Part shown: one piece after another, positions 10,360 through 23,300 of the stretch
Numbering within the stretch: the first letter of the stretch is position 1
Layout of the letters: each line of letters begins with the position of its first letter
The notes under the pieces: generated by a model
The model's input: the letters and a program-made list of their open reading frames with translations, nothing else
The model's database searches: none
Told to the model about the DNA's origin: nothing
Position numbers and translations under genes: made by a program
Origin: Ophioceras dolichostomum
Taxonomy: Eukaryota; Ascomycota; Sordariomycetes; Magnaporthales; Ophioceraceae
Direction of reading: 5' to 3'
Assembly: GCA_003049485.1 (NCBI GenBank)
Contig: PYST01000003.1
Location: forward strand, 248,001 to 312,000
DNA: 64,000 bases

Positions 10360-11541
10360 TTAGTACCTCGCCCTCGGCGACGCCGAGTCGTCCTCCTGCA
10401 TCCCTCGACGGCTCGAGCCGCCGGCGGCCTCCATGCTGAAGCCGTTCAGGTTGGGGTCCTCCTTCTCGCCGCCGTCGGTCATGTCGCCGTCCATCTCGCC
10501 GTTCTTGTCCTTGCCCTTGCCGCCGAACTTCTTGCCGAGCACGAACTCGAACAGCAGCGCCACGATGGTGAGCAGGAGCGCGACGAGCATGAGCGCGAAG
10601 GGCGCCCAGATCCTGCTCTTGAACGCCGCGCTGACCTCGAACGAGAAGGTCAGGTCCTTGCCCAGCTGCGTGAGGTCCTCGTTCGCCTTCTGCTCGCCCT
10701 TGACCACCGCGTAGCAGCCGCCAAGCAGGACGAAGAAGGTCACGACGGTGAGGCCGTGCGCCACGAACAGGACGAGGCGCCGCCACTTCGTCTTCTCGGG
10801 CGCCCTGAAGACGAAGCAGGCGGCCGCGCCGCCGGCGCAGACGGCGAAGGTGGCGAAGCACAGCGTCGCGCGGATGACGAAGTAGACGCCCAGGACCGAG
10901 CCCAGGGCGCTGACCTTGCCGTCGAGGTCGGTCAGCTTCTCCTTAATCTTGTCGGCGATGTCTTTCAGGATCGGGATCCCGCCGAGCGCGTCCAGGGGCT
11001 GGTCGAACATGTCGCCGATGAGCTTCATCTTGTACGGCTCGGTGCACTTGTCTACCGCGTCCGGCTTGTCGTCTTTGTTGGTTCCGCGGCAGATGGTCAG
11101 CGTGTTGATCGAGTAGAAGTCCTTGATACCGAGGGCGTCCCTCATCGCCTTGATGGCGTTGTTGAGCTGCTCGTTGAGCCAGTTCACGGCCTTGTTGACG
11201 CCGTCTTTGACCGCGTCGACCCCATCGTTGACGCCGTCTTTGACCGTGTCGACCCCATCGTTAACAGTGTCTGTGACCGTGCCGACAGGGTCATCCAAGA
11301 ACCCTCTATCCGCCAGCTCTGTGTTGCTTCGTTTGTCGAAGGGGTTAATGTCGCTCAAGAGCTTCTTGAGCAGGTCCTCGCCGAGATGGCCCGTGTTGAT
11401 CCGGAAGAAGAAGGCCTGCGGCTGTCCCGTTTTGGTGTCCTTGCCAGCCTCAAGCGTGACTATCTCGATGGAGCCCGAGATGACGGCAAGTATTGCAGCC
11501 ACTCCGAGGAGGATTGGAAGGATAGGAATTTTCATTTGCAT
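10360..11541 (-). CDS. SUR7/PalI-like four-helix membrane protein
   Basis: This intronless frame gives 393 aa when started at the ATG at 11541; codons further upstream in the frame use only GTG. The topology fits the SUR7/PalI (claudin-like) family of plasma-membrane proteins. TM1 lies at residues about 6-27 (ILPILLGVAAILAVISG), followed by a long extracellular loop with two cysteines (ICRG and DKCTEP). TM2 is about 214-246, TM3 about 254-277 and TM4 about 313-337, with an acidic, Lys/Gly-rich cytosolic tail ending in a Ser/Arg-rich stretch. The first loop contains an 11-residue repeat of the type DGVDAVKDGVN (about residues 83-116) that would form an amphipathic helix. SUR7 proteins organise eisosomes and cell-wall synthesis; PalI acts in ambient pH signalling. 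Which applies here cannot be decided. Confidence 0.75.
   Translation of the reverse strand: MQMKIPILPILLGVAAILAVISGSIEIVTLEAGKDTKTGQPQAFFFRINTGHLGEDLLKKLLSDINPFDKRSNTELADRGFLDDPVGTVTDTVNDGVDTVKDGVNDGVDAVKDGVNKAVNWLNEQLNNAIKAMRDALGIKDFYSINTLTICRGTNKDDKPDAVDKCTEPYKMKLIGDMFDQPLDALGGIPILKDIADKIKEKLTDLDGKVSALGSVLGVYFVIRATLCFATFAVCAGGAAACFVFRAPEKTKWRRLVLFVAHGLTVVTFFVLLGGCYAVVKGEQKANEDLTQLGKDLTFSFEVSAAFKSRIWAPFALMLVALLLTIVALLFEFVLGKKFGGKGKDKNGEMDGDMTDGGEKEDPNLNGFSMEAAGGSSRRGMQEDDSASPRARY
11194..11292 (-). repeat. 33-bp in-frame tandem repeat in the SUR7-like gene
   Basis: Two nearly identical 33-bp units (11194-11226 and 11227-11259, one mismatch) are followed by a diverged third (11260-11292). The unit is 11 codons and encodes variants of DGVDAVKDGVN. 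Because the period is a multiple of three, copy number can change without loss of frame. Confidence 0.85.
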
Positions 11542-14377
11542 GGTGGATGAAGAATAATGAGCCACTCGCGAGGAGAGCTCGTGAAATTGGAAGTATCAGA
11601 GGAAGAGGAAGAAGAGAATATATCGGAGAAAGAAACGTCGACGTTGTCGAGACTTGAGCGCTTGCACGCAAGAGTGATAGTTAGAAGGAGATATGTGCGT
11701 CCTTTTTTCCCCGTAGAAGGAAAACACAGAGGACCAGAAAGGAGCGGAAGGAAAGAGAAAGATAAAGAAAGATGCCAAAGATGGATATTTAGGAACAGAC
11801 TCTCCAGGGCTGAGTGGATGACGAGGAAAGGGACGGAGGATGGCGGATCAGTCTTATACAGCCATGACACAAGGTCGGCCAGCCGAGGCCTCTCGCTCTT
11901 TCTGGGTGGGTATTCATTCTCGAAAGGGGGCACACTCAAGCGTCTGGAGGTGAATCACAAAGCAAAGCACAGTTTGGGGGCTCAAGAGCGGAGGCCGACC
12001 TCCTGGCGAATGAATGGAACAGGGAGAAGACACAGCGAAGATAGAAAGAGTGGATGGAGGGAGGGGTTTGGCCAAGGGGTTTCCCCGGATGGCTGGCTGG
12101 CTGGCTGGCTGGTGGTGGAAGAAAGACTCGGTGACGACTGGGATCGGCGAGACTGACTGGACAACAAAAGCCTGGTTGGGCCATACCTAGGTAGCTCTGT
12201 CAATGGAACACAAAGGGCTGACAGAAAGGGGAGACAAATTGCGAGCCGGTCGCTCCCTGAGTGACGTCTTTCCCACTCCTCATCCCTTCCCTTCCGTTCT
12301 CCTCACCAAGGGGAGAAGGGGAGTCATCTTTGTGGAACGGGCGGTCTGCTGAGGTTTTGGGTCTCTTTGTCCGGCCAGAACAAGGGGCCCGCCTCGCCTC
12401 TTCTGAGTGAGAGTGAAGAACGTAAAGTACAGAGAGAAAGGTTCGTGTTCGAATTGGCTAGGCCACCGCCCACTCCACCCACAACGCTGCCCGCCCATCT
12501 CGGAGGAGATACGGAAAAGAAGAAAGCGTGAAGAGAGAGAGAAAAAAAAAGCTTAAGCTCATTAAGATTATGCGGACGGGCTGCGAGCAAGACCCGGAGA
12601 ACGTCCTCAATGGCGCTCCGCGAACTAGAACTGAAACGGACGTTCTTTTGTTCGCAGCAGCAAGTCGGGCTTTTGTTTCAGCCCTGAAAACCTGGCCGGG
12701 GGCGCCGGCCGTCCCACCCAAGGCCCGGCCCCGCGGTCGACCTCCTCCGAGGAAGGGTCGGGGGGGAGAGGAGGTGAGATGGAGGAATGAGTGGACCCAC
12801 CGTGTCCCGGATGCTTGAAGACCCTTTTTTCTTCCTTGTTCTTGTGTACGCATACGCTTCGCAGAAGTTGATCGGGCCGCCTTCTCGGGCCTCAGCAAGC
12901 GACACGGCACCGGAGAGTTTTTTTCTTTTTTCGAGCCCACCCATCCACTGGAGTGACTAACAGTTGAGGCCGCCCTCTTTGTTTCGGCGAGTGTAAGCGA
13001 CAGCCAAAGGAAAGGCCCACTGCAAGCAACATGGCCGCCATGTTCGAAACCAAAAATAAGTCAACCAATTCATTGTGGCGATCAATTTTCCGGCCCCCAA
13101 CCAACCTTCCTTGCTTTTTCCTTGTCTCTCTTTTCCCTGCAACTTCCTACTTCTCACAATCAATCAGCCTTGTGTTGCTCTCCGGCCTGTCAACAAGGAA
13201 AGTGAACAGTAGGAGGCTCTCGCCAAGGACCAGAGGCCTCGTTTGAATGCGCCTCCAGCCCGGTTGTGGCCCGGCAAGCTGAGTCGTGAAAACGCCCGCG
13301 GCTAGGGACGGGGCAGGGCTGAATCATCCATCCATAGCTCGGCCCGGTACTTGTGCCGTTGCTTTGCATTAACTCTGTTTGGAAGATTCTTCCGAGATGC
13401 TTGACGCCGAGTGCCTGCTGGAGACGATGGAAACTGCCGTCTTTGACGATGACAATGATGATGGTATAGTGCTCAGAGGCTCAGGGGCCGCTGGCGTTGT
13501 CATGACACTCATTCGACCCCCATTGAATGACGCAATTATAGACTTGTGCAAAAGCTGTGATGAAATAGATGAGATGAAGCAGGCAGAACAAGTGACTACC
13601 TCCCGAGGTAGTTTGCTCGGTGTCATCCATACGTAGCCTTGATCAATGGAGCTGAAGCCAGCGGCCACCGGAGCCAGAGCCGAAGATTTGCTAGGCATAT
13701 GACATGAATGAACCAAAAAATGGCCCGCAGCGACCCGTGATGACATGCGCTTCTGCTGATCAAAGACTGGAGAATGTCTAGGGAGGTCACTGCCTACGGC
13801 GGTCACAGGCGGTCGTTGTCATCGCTGTTCCTGGCCTCAAGCTAGCTCCCGCAGGGAACCAATGCATAAAAGGTAGGTAGTATGTTCAATGTATTTCCAG
13901 CTAGGTGGGTAGGTATGTAACAAGAACACAAGGCTGAACTAACAACATAGAGGAAATACTCTCTCAAAGACAAGTGTGTAGGTAGGTAGGTAATCATCGT
14001 CTCCCAATCTGATGACGACGTGAAGTCTGCGAAGTGTGCAACAGTCTGTACCTCTGTGTAGTATGTGTTGTGGTTATGATGTATGCTATGTCAGTTGGTT
14101 GTAAGGGGGTATCTGTAGATGAGGAAGAAAAAAAAGCAGCTCAAACAATTAACAGTAGCGCCCCTATAAGTCCCAGTTGTCTTTCTCCTCCCGAGGGAGT
14201 CTTCTTTCCTCCCAATTCGTGAGATAACAAGGCCCAGATTAAACAGGTAGCAATAACTGGTGTGCAAAAAAAGACAAGGCAAAAAGACATATGAGAATCT
14301 GAAATAGAAAAAGACGAAAAAGAATGTTGGGAAGAGAAAATCACTACTGCCTTTTCTAAACAGTATAGTCAATTTTC
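11542..14377. other. Gene-poor stretch of about 2.8 kb
   Basis: This holds the promoter of the SUR7-like gene and the region downstream of the dynein gene. Purine-rich runs dominate the + strand at 11580-11830. A (GGCT)5 microsatellite lies at 12091-12110, and GTAGGTAGGTAGGTA repeats lie near 13979-13992. Opposed short frames at 13369-13806 have no domain or supported start. No RNA gene was recognised. Confidence 0.5.
12091..12110 (+). repeat. (GGCT)5 microsatellite
   Basis: Five uninterrupted GGCT units are followed directly by GGTGGTGG. It lies in intergenic DNA. Confidence 0.9.
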
Positions 14378-17300
14378 TCAAGCAGCAGCCGCAGCAGCAG
14401 CAGCAGCACCACCACCACCCGACTCCGTAACGAGCTGCTCCCCCTCATCCAGCAGATCCATAACCTTCTTCACATTCTGTATCAGGCTCCTGCCCAATCC
14501 CACGAGCAGCAGCTTCTCTGCGTTGGCGGGGAGGCCCAGGTAGGTCGGCGGCTCCCGCTCCGGCAGGCGGTGGACCCACGCCATGAAGTCCTGGATCGAC
14601 GTTCCCTGCGGCACCACCAGATCGGCTGCGTCGTCCTCTCCTACTCCTCCAGACGGGGGGGCTGTTCCTGTTCCTGTCGCCCCTTCGTCATCTGAGGTGA
14701 CGACGAGCAAGCGGTGGTTGATCTCATACGCCTCGGGGGTCAGGAAGGAGCTCACCAGCCGCCTGAGCAGGGCGAAGTCGCCGTCGTCGTCGATCTTGCC
14801 GCCGTACATCTCGGTCACGAGGTGACGGATCATGTCCCAGGGGATGTTTGCGGGCGCGATGTTGGAGCGGTTCTGCGAGACGGCGTCGACCCATGTGTCG
14901 ATGATGAAGGCGGAGCATTCGTACTATTGTAGGGAAGAAGAATTGAAAAATATTAGCATCAGGTGAAACGACTGTCATGGGCAGAGAGGGTAGAGAGGGT
15001 AGAGAGGGTAGAGAGGGGAGGGGAGGGGAGTCTTGTTCTTATTGTTAGAAACTCACATCACTGTCATTGAACTCCCAGAAACCCTTCCACCCAAGATTCG
15101 GCGCATACCGCAGCCTCTCCTGCACGACGGCGTGCAAGAACGAAAGCAGCAGGTACAGCCTCGTGCGCTCGACGGGGTTCCGTCCCGGCGCGGCCCTCGA
15201 GCTGAGCGAGCTGAGCGAGTCCTTCATGTTGGCCCTCACGCCCGCCGGCTGCTCGTACGACAGGACCCTCGACGCCCTCAGCAGGTTGACGGGGATCTTG
15301 GGGCTGTCCTCCATGGACAGGAACAGCCTGAAGTCGCCGTGCGGGTTGATCGACTCCATGCGTTTCTCCAGCGACTGCAGCCATTTTGGCGCGAGGTGCA
15401 CGTTCTTGACCAGGACCCACGACCCCGTCTGCGCCGCGCTGCCGATCGCCTTGTCGGCGCTCGCGGCCGCCTCCTCGGAGCCCATGGCGAGGTTGGTGCA
15501 CCTGACGCCGAGGCGCTGCACGAGCGAGTCAACCTTGTAGGAGGCGTCAAAGCCCGGGCTGGACACGAGCGCGACGGGGCGGGTCGACGGCACCTGCGAC
15601 ACGGTGGCGCCCAGGTCTTCCACGACGTCGAACAGGCCCGGTCCGAAGACCGCGACGGCGAAGCGCTCGGCGGCGGGCACGAAGCGGTCCAACCGGAAGA
15701 GCTTGACGAGCACGAGCGACAGGAGCGCCTGGTCGTTGGCCTCGGTGTCGTCGTCCCAGACCTTGGGCACGAAGTTCTCCGCGAGCTCCTCGCTCAGGAA
15801 CCTGTCCCAGTCGGCCGACGACGCCCTGCCGAGCTTGCCGTTGAGCACGGTCAGGCGCGAGGCGCGCGCAAAGGCCTCGTCCCTGGCCACTATGCCCCCG
15901 TTGTTGTCCGTCGACAGATCGCGGCCCTCGAGGCGGCTGTCGTCGAGCACGAGGTCGATCAGGGCCTTGTCCATCTTGTAGGGGGACGCCTGGGCGAGCA
16001 GGATGGCCAGGGTGACGCGGTCGCGCTGCAGCAGGCCCAAGGCGGTGCGCTGGAAGGCGGTGACGAACAGGTCGCGCACGATGATGTCGCGGCGGGCCAC
16101 GTAGCTGGTCTCGCCGTTCAGGCGCGGGTTCGCGTGCAGCACCGAGTGAAAGATGTCGAGGAAGTACTGCAGCGAGAACTGGTAGAAGTGGTTGAGGTAG
16201 TGCAGCTGCTCGAGCACCGCGAACACGGCGCTGCACGACCGCGCGATGACGTCGTACTGCAGTGTGATCTCGTCCACCTCTGCCATGACGCCCTCGGTGC
16301 TGCTCATCTTGGCCGAGATGTCGGCCGCCTCGGTCTTGAGCGTCTCGAGCGTCTGGATGACGTGGTCGTCGTCCAGGATGTTGCCCTGGGACTCGTTGAG
16401 GGCCTGCAGAAGCCGCTTCTCGAGCTGGCGCAGGTGCACCTTGAACTCGCCCTGCAGCTTGATCAGGTTGGACCGGCGCTCGTCGACGTCGGGCCGCTCC
16501 GACTTGAGCACCTCGTTGAGCGACTGCGTCTGCAAGCTGCTCTGGGTGACGGTGAAGTTGACAAACGTCGTGCGGCTGCAGATGTCGGGCGCGAACGAGG
16601 CCGACGGGTCGCGCGTCGAGAGGTACAGGCGGAAGGCGGGCGAGAAGTCGATCTGCTGCTTGCCCAGCTGGATCAGCACGCGGCCGCCCGTCTTCTGGTA
16701 CTCCTTGTTGAGCACATGGCTGAGCACGGGGTCGAGGTGCTCGGCGTCCTGGATCAGGATCGGGTTGCCGAACCGCAGCGACGACTCGAGCTGCTTTGTG
16801 AAGGAGTCGTCGAGGAAGCTCGTCACGGTCAGCTGCCGGTCGCGGCACTCGCGCTGCAGGAACTCGGTAACGCGGCCCGATGGGTCGATGATGAGCGGGT
16901 AGCGGTTGAAGCGCTGTAGGATGATAGCGTTTTCGGTGCAGAGGTCGTCGACCGGCAGCGTGTTCGCCTGCCAGCCGAGCCGCTGGTCCGCCGTCGAGAG
17001 GTACTCGGTCACGGGATTGTGTGGCTTGGTGCTGACCCCGGAGAGCTGCAGCTGATGCAGCCAGTCATCCATCATTGCCTTGCGGAACGTCTGGTCGTAG
17101 AGACCGCTGTACGCGAGGAACCCGGCCGCCAGGAGCACGTCGCCCACGAGCGTGCCGATCTGCGTCTCGAACGACCGGCTTCCTTCCTCCCAGCGCACCC
17201 GCTCCGACGACAGGCTGTCGAGCAGCCGCACGCTGCGGTCGACCTTGAACTGCACCCGCTCCATCTCCGTCTTGATGGCCTGCGTCTCGCTGATGAGCGA

Positions 17301-20300
17301 TGCGTACTCGGTCTTGTACGTCGCGATGCGGTTCTCGAGCTCCGCAATGGACTTCTCCGTGGCCAAAGCCTTCGACCTGGTCTCCAGCGCCTTGTCCTCG
17401 AGCAGAGCGACCTCCTCTCGCAACGGGCCGACGCGGTCCAAGATCTCGGCGTAGTTGACCTGCGCCTGGACCCACTGCACCAGCGGGCCGCATGCCTTGC
17501 TGGCACGGTTGACGCGCTCGACCGTGAAGTCGTCGTTGGACAGGAAGTCGTGGCGCATTCTCTCGCGCAGCGCCTTGGTCATCTGCTTCTCGTTGTCGAA
17601 GTTGATGATGCTGGCGATGAAGTCGTCGCGCCGGACCACGGCTCCGATGCTCCTCCAGTCCGTCACCCGGTGGCCGAGCAGAGTGCAGACCGACTCCAGC
17701 GCGAGCCTCACACCCTGCGGCGGACTGCCCATGGTCCGCACCTCGGTCAAGTGCTGGCGCTTAATATTACTAACGCTGGCCTTGGCCTCCTCGACGGCCG
17801 GTTCTGCCTTCGCCAGGTCCTCCAGAACCATCTGCTTGCGCGTCGCCACCTCGGCCTCCTGCACCTCGAGAGAAGCCTGCACCTCGAGCGACGCGTTCTT
17901 CGTCGTCTCTGCCTCGCGCTGGTCGTCCACCATGCGTCGCAGCTTCTCGTTGGCCTCGAAGGTCTTGCCCTCGAGCTGCGTCTTCTTCTCCGTCAGGCTG
18001 ACCCGCAGGTCGCGCACCTTGTCCACCGTATCGCGCAGCTTCTCCAGCCCGATGTTCAGGTGGCGCTGCTGCTCCTCCAGGTCCTCGCGCTTCTCGGCGT
18101 ACAGCTTGACGAACTGGGCCACGAAGTCGAGGAAGTGCCGCGGCGTCAGGAACGTGACCTTGCCCTGCTGCCGGAGCAGCTTGGCGTTAACGCGCTGCAG
18201 GGAGTAGTGCATATACACCATCGAGTTGACCACCGTCTCGCGATGCTGCGGCGGCAGCGAGAGCCCACGGTACGCCACAGGGATCGTGTCGGGCGCCTGG
18301 AAGTTGGCGCGGTCCAGGTCGACCGAGTGCGTCAGCTCGTGGGCCACCTGGAAGAGTGCCTGGTCGGACCAGTCGCCGAACCAGTTGAGCACGCAACGGT
18401 TGAACAACGCCGGACTGGTGGCCGCCTTGGACGAGAGGCCGTCCTCGGGCGGGTTCATGGTGAAGACGACGTGTAGGTTCTTGACAATCTGCGCCGTGAA
18501 CCACTTGTGGAGCTCCTCCTGGGAGTCCAGCAGCAGGCCTTGGCGCTGGGCGCCCTCCTTGCAAGCCGTCATGAGCGCGGCAAGGTCGTCACCCTCAAAC
18601 AGGCCGGGCACCTCGGCGTTGGCCAGCAGCGTGTTCATGCGCTCGAGGAAGCCCGAGTCGAGTACGTTAGACTCGTCCATGATGAAGCATATCTTCTCGC
18701 CCTTGCAGCCGCACCGGCGCAGCACCTCGCGCAGGTCCTCGTCGAAGTCCTCGGCCGAGTACTTGCCGTGAACCTTGATCTGGAACACTCGCAGGCCGTT
18801 CATCCACGCGACGAAGCGAGAGAGCGTCGTCTTTCCACTGCCGCTGACACCGATCAGGATGAGATGGCCCTGTGGCTGCCGGAACACTCGGTCGATGCGC
18901 AGCACGTGTTCGAGCACGTCGTTAAACAGCACCAGCGGCACGTCGACCTCTTCCTCGCAGAACGTCTTGAGACGCGCCTTGACGAAGTCGCGCAGCTGCT
19001 CGCGGTCCACGGGCACGTAGTGCTTGGACAGCCAGTTGGAGAAGAGGATCGGGCCGCCCAGTGCCTTCTGGTCGTCGATGGTGGGGAAGAAGGACAGGGC
19101 GATGCGCCGGACTGCGTCCTCGGTCCAGGCGCGCTCCTCCTCCGCGACCAGACGATCCTGGAACAGACGTAGCGCCTCGTGCGCCCAGATGCGCACCAGG
19201 CCTTCGACGGAAAGCGTCTCCAGAGGACGGATGGCCTCGTAGATGCCGCGCACCCACCGCGTAAGCTCGCGAGGGCTGTAGACGTAGTGCGGCTGGATCT
19301 TGGGCGTGAACTGCTGCTGCGATTCGAGGTAGAACTTGACCATGGCCTGCGTGAGCGGCTCGGCGTAACCACGCAGCGAGGGTACGATCTTGAGAACGGC
19401 AGACGTGAACGTGCCGTAGATCTGCTGCAGCGAGAGCTCGCCCGGGTAGTCGACCATGATGAGCGGCGCATGGCGCAGGAAACGGGCACCCATGGGTGTG
19501 CGGCCAGCGTCTGTGGGCGGGTTGCAGGCGCCGACGAACTGGATGCGGTCGAGGCTGACCCACGCCTTGTCGGACGTGCGCCAGAAACCGTTGTGCTCGA
19601 CCAGCTGGCGCAGGAACGAGATGGCCCGTTGAGTGCCGTACTTGTCGGGGGCGGGCAGGTTGATCTCGTCGCAGAAGATGACGAGCCAGCGGCCGATCTG
19701 CGTTGGCGACAGCACCACGCCGTTCAGCGTCTTCTTGTACTCGCAGTGCTGCTCGAAAGCCTTGATGAGGAGGTCCGGCGTTGTCGCGCTCGAGAAGTTG
19801 AGACCGACCACCTCCATGTTCGGCAGCTTGCGCAACGCGCTGAAGAGCGTCATCGTCTTTCCCGAGCCGGGTGGGCCGCACAGGAGCAGCGGCTTGTGCT
19901 CGGCGAGCCACGAGTAGAGCACATCCTCGTGCCGTACCGTGTCCAGCGTCGGGATGACCACATCCGTCTGGGTGATCGAGTGGGTGTTGACCTCGATCGT
20001 GGGCACCTGCGCCTGCCAGGGGGTCCACTCGGCCCGTGGCAACGAAACATCGAAGTCGATCAACGAGCTGGCCGCGCCGCCATCAAGCGGAGGGGATCCG
20101 AACGAGGCTAGCCCGACGAGGCTGTCGCCAAAGGCCTTGCGGTCCGTAAGCGGGCAGTCACCCGTGAACGCCCAGACGAGCGCAAGCAGCAGTTTCTTGG
20201 AGACATAGGCCTCGGCCTGTTCCGGCTCCAGCGGGAAGTCTACGTGCTGGGCATTGTACTCGATCATGTCGCGCACGGCCTTGTTGAGCAGCGAGAACAG

Positions 20301-23300
20301 TGTGCTCAGAACGCGGGCGACGGTGAACTCCATGATGTGGTTGTAACCCTCCGCCTGGGCGAGGGCCTCCAAGACGAAGTTCTCACCGGTGAGCAACGTG
20401 CGGAGTAGGTCGGCCGCCAGCGCCTGGACGGCCAAGGCCTTCTCGGCGCCCTGGCTGGTGGCGACGGCGTCCTCGTCGAGGTCCTCGAAGGCGACTGCGC
20501 GCAGGGTCTCGAGGTAGTTGGCGACCATCATGCTGGGCGTGACCGTGTCCTCGCTGAACCACACCATGCCGCACCGAGAGACGGTGGCCAGGGTGGCGTA
20601 CTTGAGCGTCTCGACTTCGAACATGATGCGCACGTTGGGGGGCAGGTTGAGACGCTCGCCGTTGGGCAGCGTCAGCAGCTTGTTGTCGTCCAGCACGCTG
20701 TTGAGGTTCTCAACCCACTCCGGATCGACGTCGCCATCAAAGACGACCCAGTGGCGCTTCGTGTCCTCGCCACGCAGGTTGTCGACGATCTTGCGCAGGA
20801 TGTTTGTGAAAAGACCGTCTGTCCACTCGCGCGTGGTGGAGTCCAGATTTCCATACAGCGCCTCCTTGGACATGACTTTGGAGTCGATGACATGGGACAC
20901 ACCCTCAACGCCCTCGACCTTGTGCATCGCGTCGAGGAGCAACCGCCACGCGGCCGACTTGCCGGACCCAGAGTTGCCCACCATCATGACACCGTGGTGG
21001 ATCTTCTGGATCTGATACAGCTGGAGCACCTTAGTCATCCAGACATCGGTGACGACCAGCTGCCGCTCCTCGGCCAGCCCGCGTATGGCCTGCTCGAGCG
21101 CCTGCAGGTTCGCAGGGACGTAGTGGACGCCTGGGAAGCAGGCTTGCTCGACGTCCACCATGATCTCGACATCGCTCTTGATAAGCTTGGGCGCAATGGT
21201 CTCGCGGATCGACTGCACGATGATCTCCGGCTCGACGACTTCTACACCGTCCCCGCTACCGGCGAGGTCCGCAACACGGGCGCGCTTCAGACCGCCCGAG
21301 CTGACAAGAACACTCTTTAGGGCGCGCAGTCCGAAGTCGTAATGGGCCTGCTTAGAGAGGCGGGCGGAGCACTGATCGAAGAACGGAACCGTCTGCTTGG
21401 ACAGCTCCTTGGCCTTGTTGAAGCCCTGAGAGTACAGCATCACCTCGGCGATCAGCTCCTTGTCCGGCTTGGACATGGCCACGCTGCGGAACAGCTTCTT
21501 CAGGTTGTCCGGCAAGTTCGAACGGCCGGCATAGCCCGGGTTCATGGTGATGAAGATGCCCGTGTTGGCGTTGACGCGCAGCTGCCTCTGCATCAGCTCG
21601 ATCTGCGCCTTGTCGTCCTCGGCGCGCTGCTTCAGGCCCAGCTGGATGTTCTGGATCTGTTGAGAGACGGCCGACAGGATGCCCTCTTCAAGCCGGTTAA
21701 ACTCGTCGAAGCATCCCCAGGCACCGACCTGGCAGATACCCAGGAAGATGCGGCCCATGGCCTGGAAGTCGAACGTGTCGTCGCAGCAGAACACGAGAGT
21801 GAAGCGGCCCAGCTGCAAGCCGAGCGCCTTGACCGATTCTGTCTTTCCTGTGCCGGCAGGGCCATAGGGCGACCCCCCAAGCTGCTGGCAGAGCGCTTGC
21901 GTGAGAGTCAGGAAGCATCGGTCCGTCAGTGGCGTCCGCACAAGCCGCTCTGGGACGCCCAGGTATTCGAAGCCGTAACTGAGTGTGGCGTTAGCCATCT
22001 TGATCTGTAGCCGCTGTAGGTAGTCGCCCTGGGGTACGTAGACGTATCGCATTTGCAGCAGCCACATGTAATGAGTCGGCGAGCTCGCACCGAGCCGGAC
22101 CAGCTTCTCTACCACGTCACGCTGGTGCACACACTCGGTGATGAGCTGCTCGCACTTTTTCCGCATGAGCACCTCTAGGTCGCCGAGCACCGTGTCGGCG
22201 AGCAGCCGCAGCACCTGGACCTCGCGATCATAGATGGACTGTAGCGTCTTTCCGCCGTCGTTGGCGAGTGACTCGTCCACGGCCGTGGTCCACACCACCT
22301 GCGTCGCCAGCACCACGATTTGGCTGGGGTACGACGCCATGAAGTCGCTGAGCGCCGTCTTATCGATGGACTCGGCAGCAAAGATGGGGGTGTACTGCGT
22401 CACAGCCTCGGACAAGAGCTCGGCCAGAGTGGCTTTCATGCCGTTCTCCAGCAGTGCCAGCCAGTCGTTGATGCGCGGCGTCTTGATAACCGAGATCTCC
22501 TTCTTCAGCCGCACCACCTCGCCCTCCTTAGAGGTGAATCCGGAGATGACGGCTTCGTCGTCCATAATCAGGCCCGAGAGTCCGGCAAACATCTTCTTGA
22601 AGTGCTTAGCGATGCGCATCGTGTCGTTGCTGTTGCCGATCATCTCCAGCAGGTCCTCGTCTCCCACGAAGTAGAAGCGCGGGAACGACACGCGCTCCTT
22701 CTCTAAGTACTCGCCCAGAGCCTTCTGGATCTTCTGGAGTAGCTCGGCAAGCCGCTCTAGCGACTTCTGCACGTTGGGAATGTTGAGCACGTCGAGCACG
22801 AACGGCTGCTTGTACACCTTCTTCATCACGGCCGAGAACTCGCTGTTGATGTTCTGGAAGCGCGACGACTCGATCGGCAGAAGGTGCTTGATGTCGGCGT
22901 TGCCCGTGAACACGCCCTCGAGGTACACCCACTGTCGCTGCACGTCGATCCATACGTTGAACAGCACGTGCACTTTGGTGAGCTTGACGTCCCAGGATGA
23001 CGCCTCCTCCTCGAACTCCTTGTAGTACGGCGAGTGTTTCATGGCCCCGAGCGACTGTAGGTTCTCGGAGCACTTGGCGAACAGGTCGTCCCACCCGCGG
23101 ATCAGGCGGCACTTGTTCTGGTAGTTGACGAGGTCCAGGTTGTAGCCGGTCCACGTCTCGCGCACCTGCTTGAGGAACTCCTCCAGCGCCATCTCCCCCT
23201 GCGCCTGTGCGATGATGTCCTTGATGATGGGCTCGGAGGCCACCAGATTGAGGTCCCACACATCGCCGAGAGTCATGGACACGGGCGAGTAGCGTCTGTT

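Noticed and set aside
13369..13806. Opposed 145- and 85-codon frames in the gene-poor stretch
   Set aside because: No domain, no splice-supported extension and Ser-rich composition on one strand only; the + strand frame lacks an ATG.
15033..16919. A 628-codon open frame on the + strand, antisense to the dynein gene
   Set aside because: It is the complement of a conserved dynein exon with strong GC bias in third positions, which removes stop codons on the opposite strand. Its composition (Arg, His, Val, Leu-rich) fits a shadow frame.
17019..18476. A 485-codon + strand frame opposite the dynein stalk region
   Set aside because: Same explanation: it mirrors a verified coding exon and has no domain of its own.
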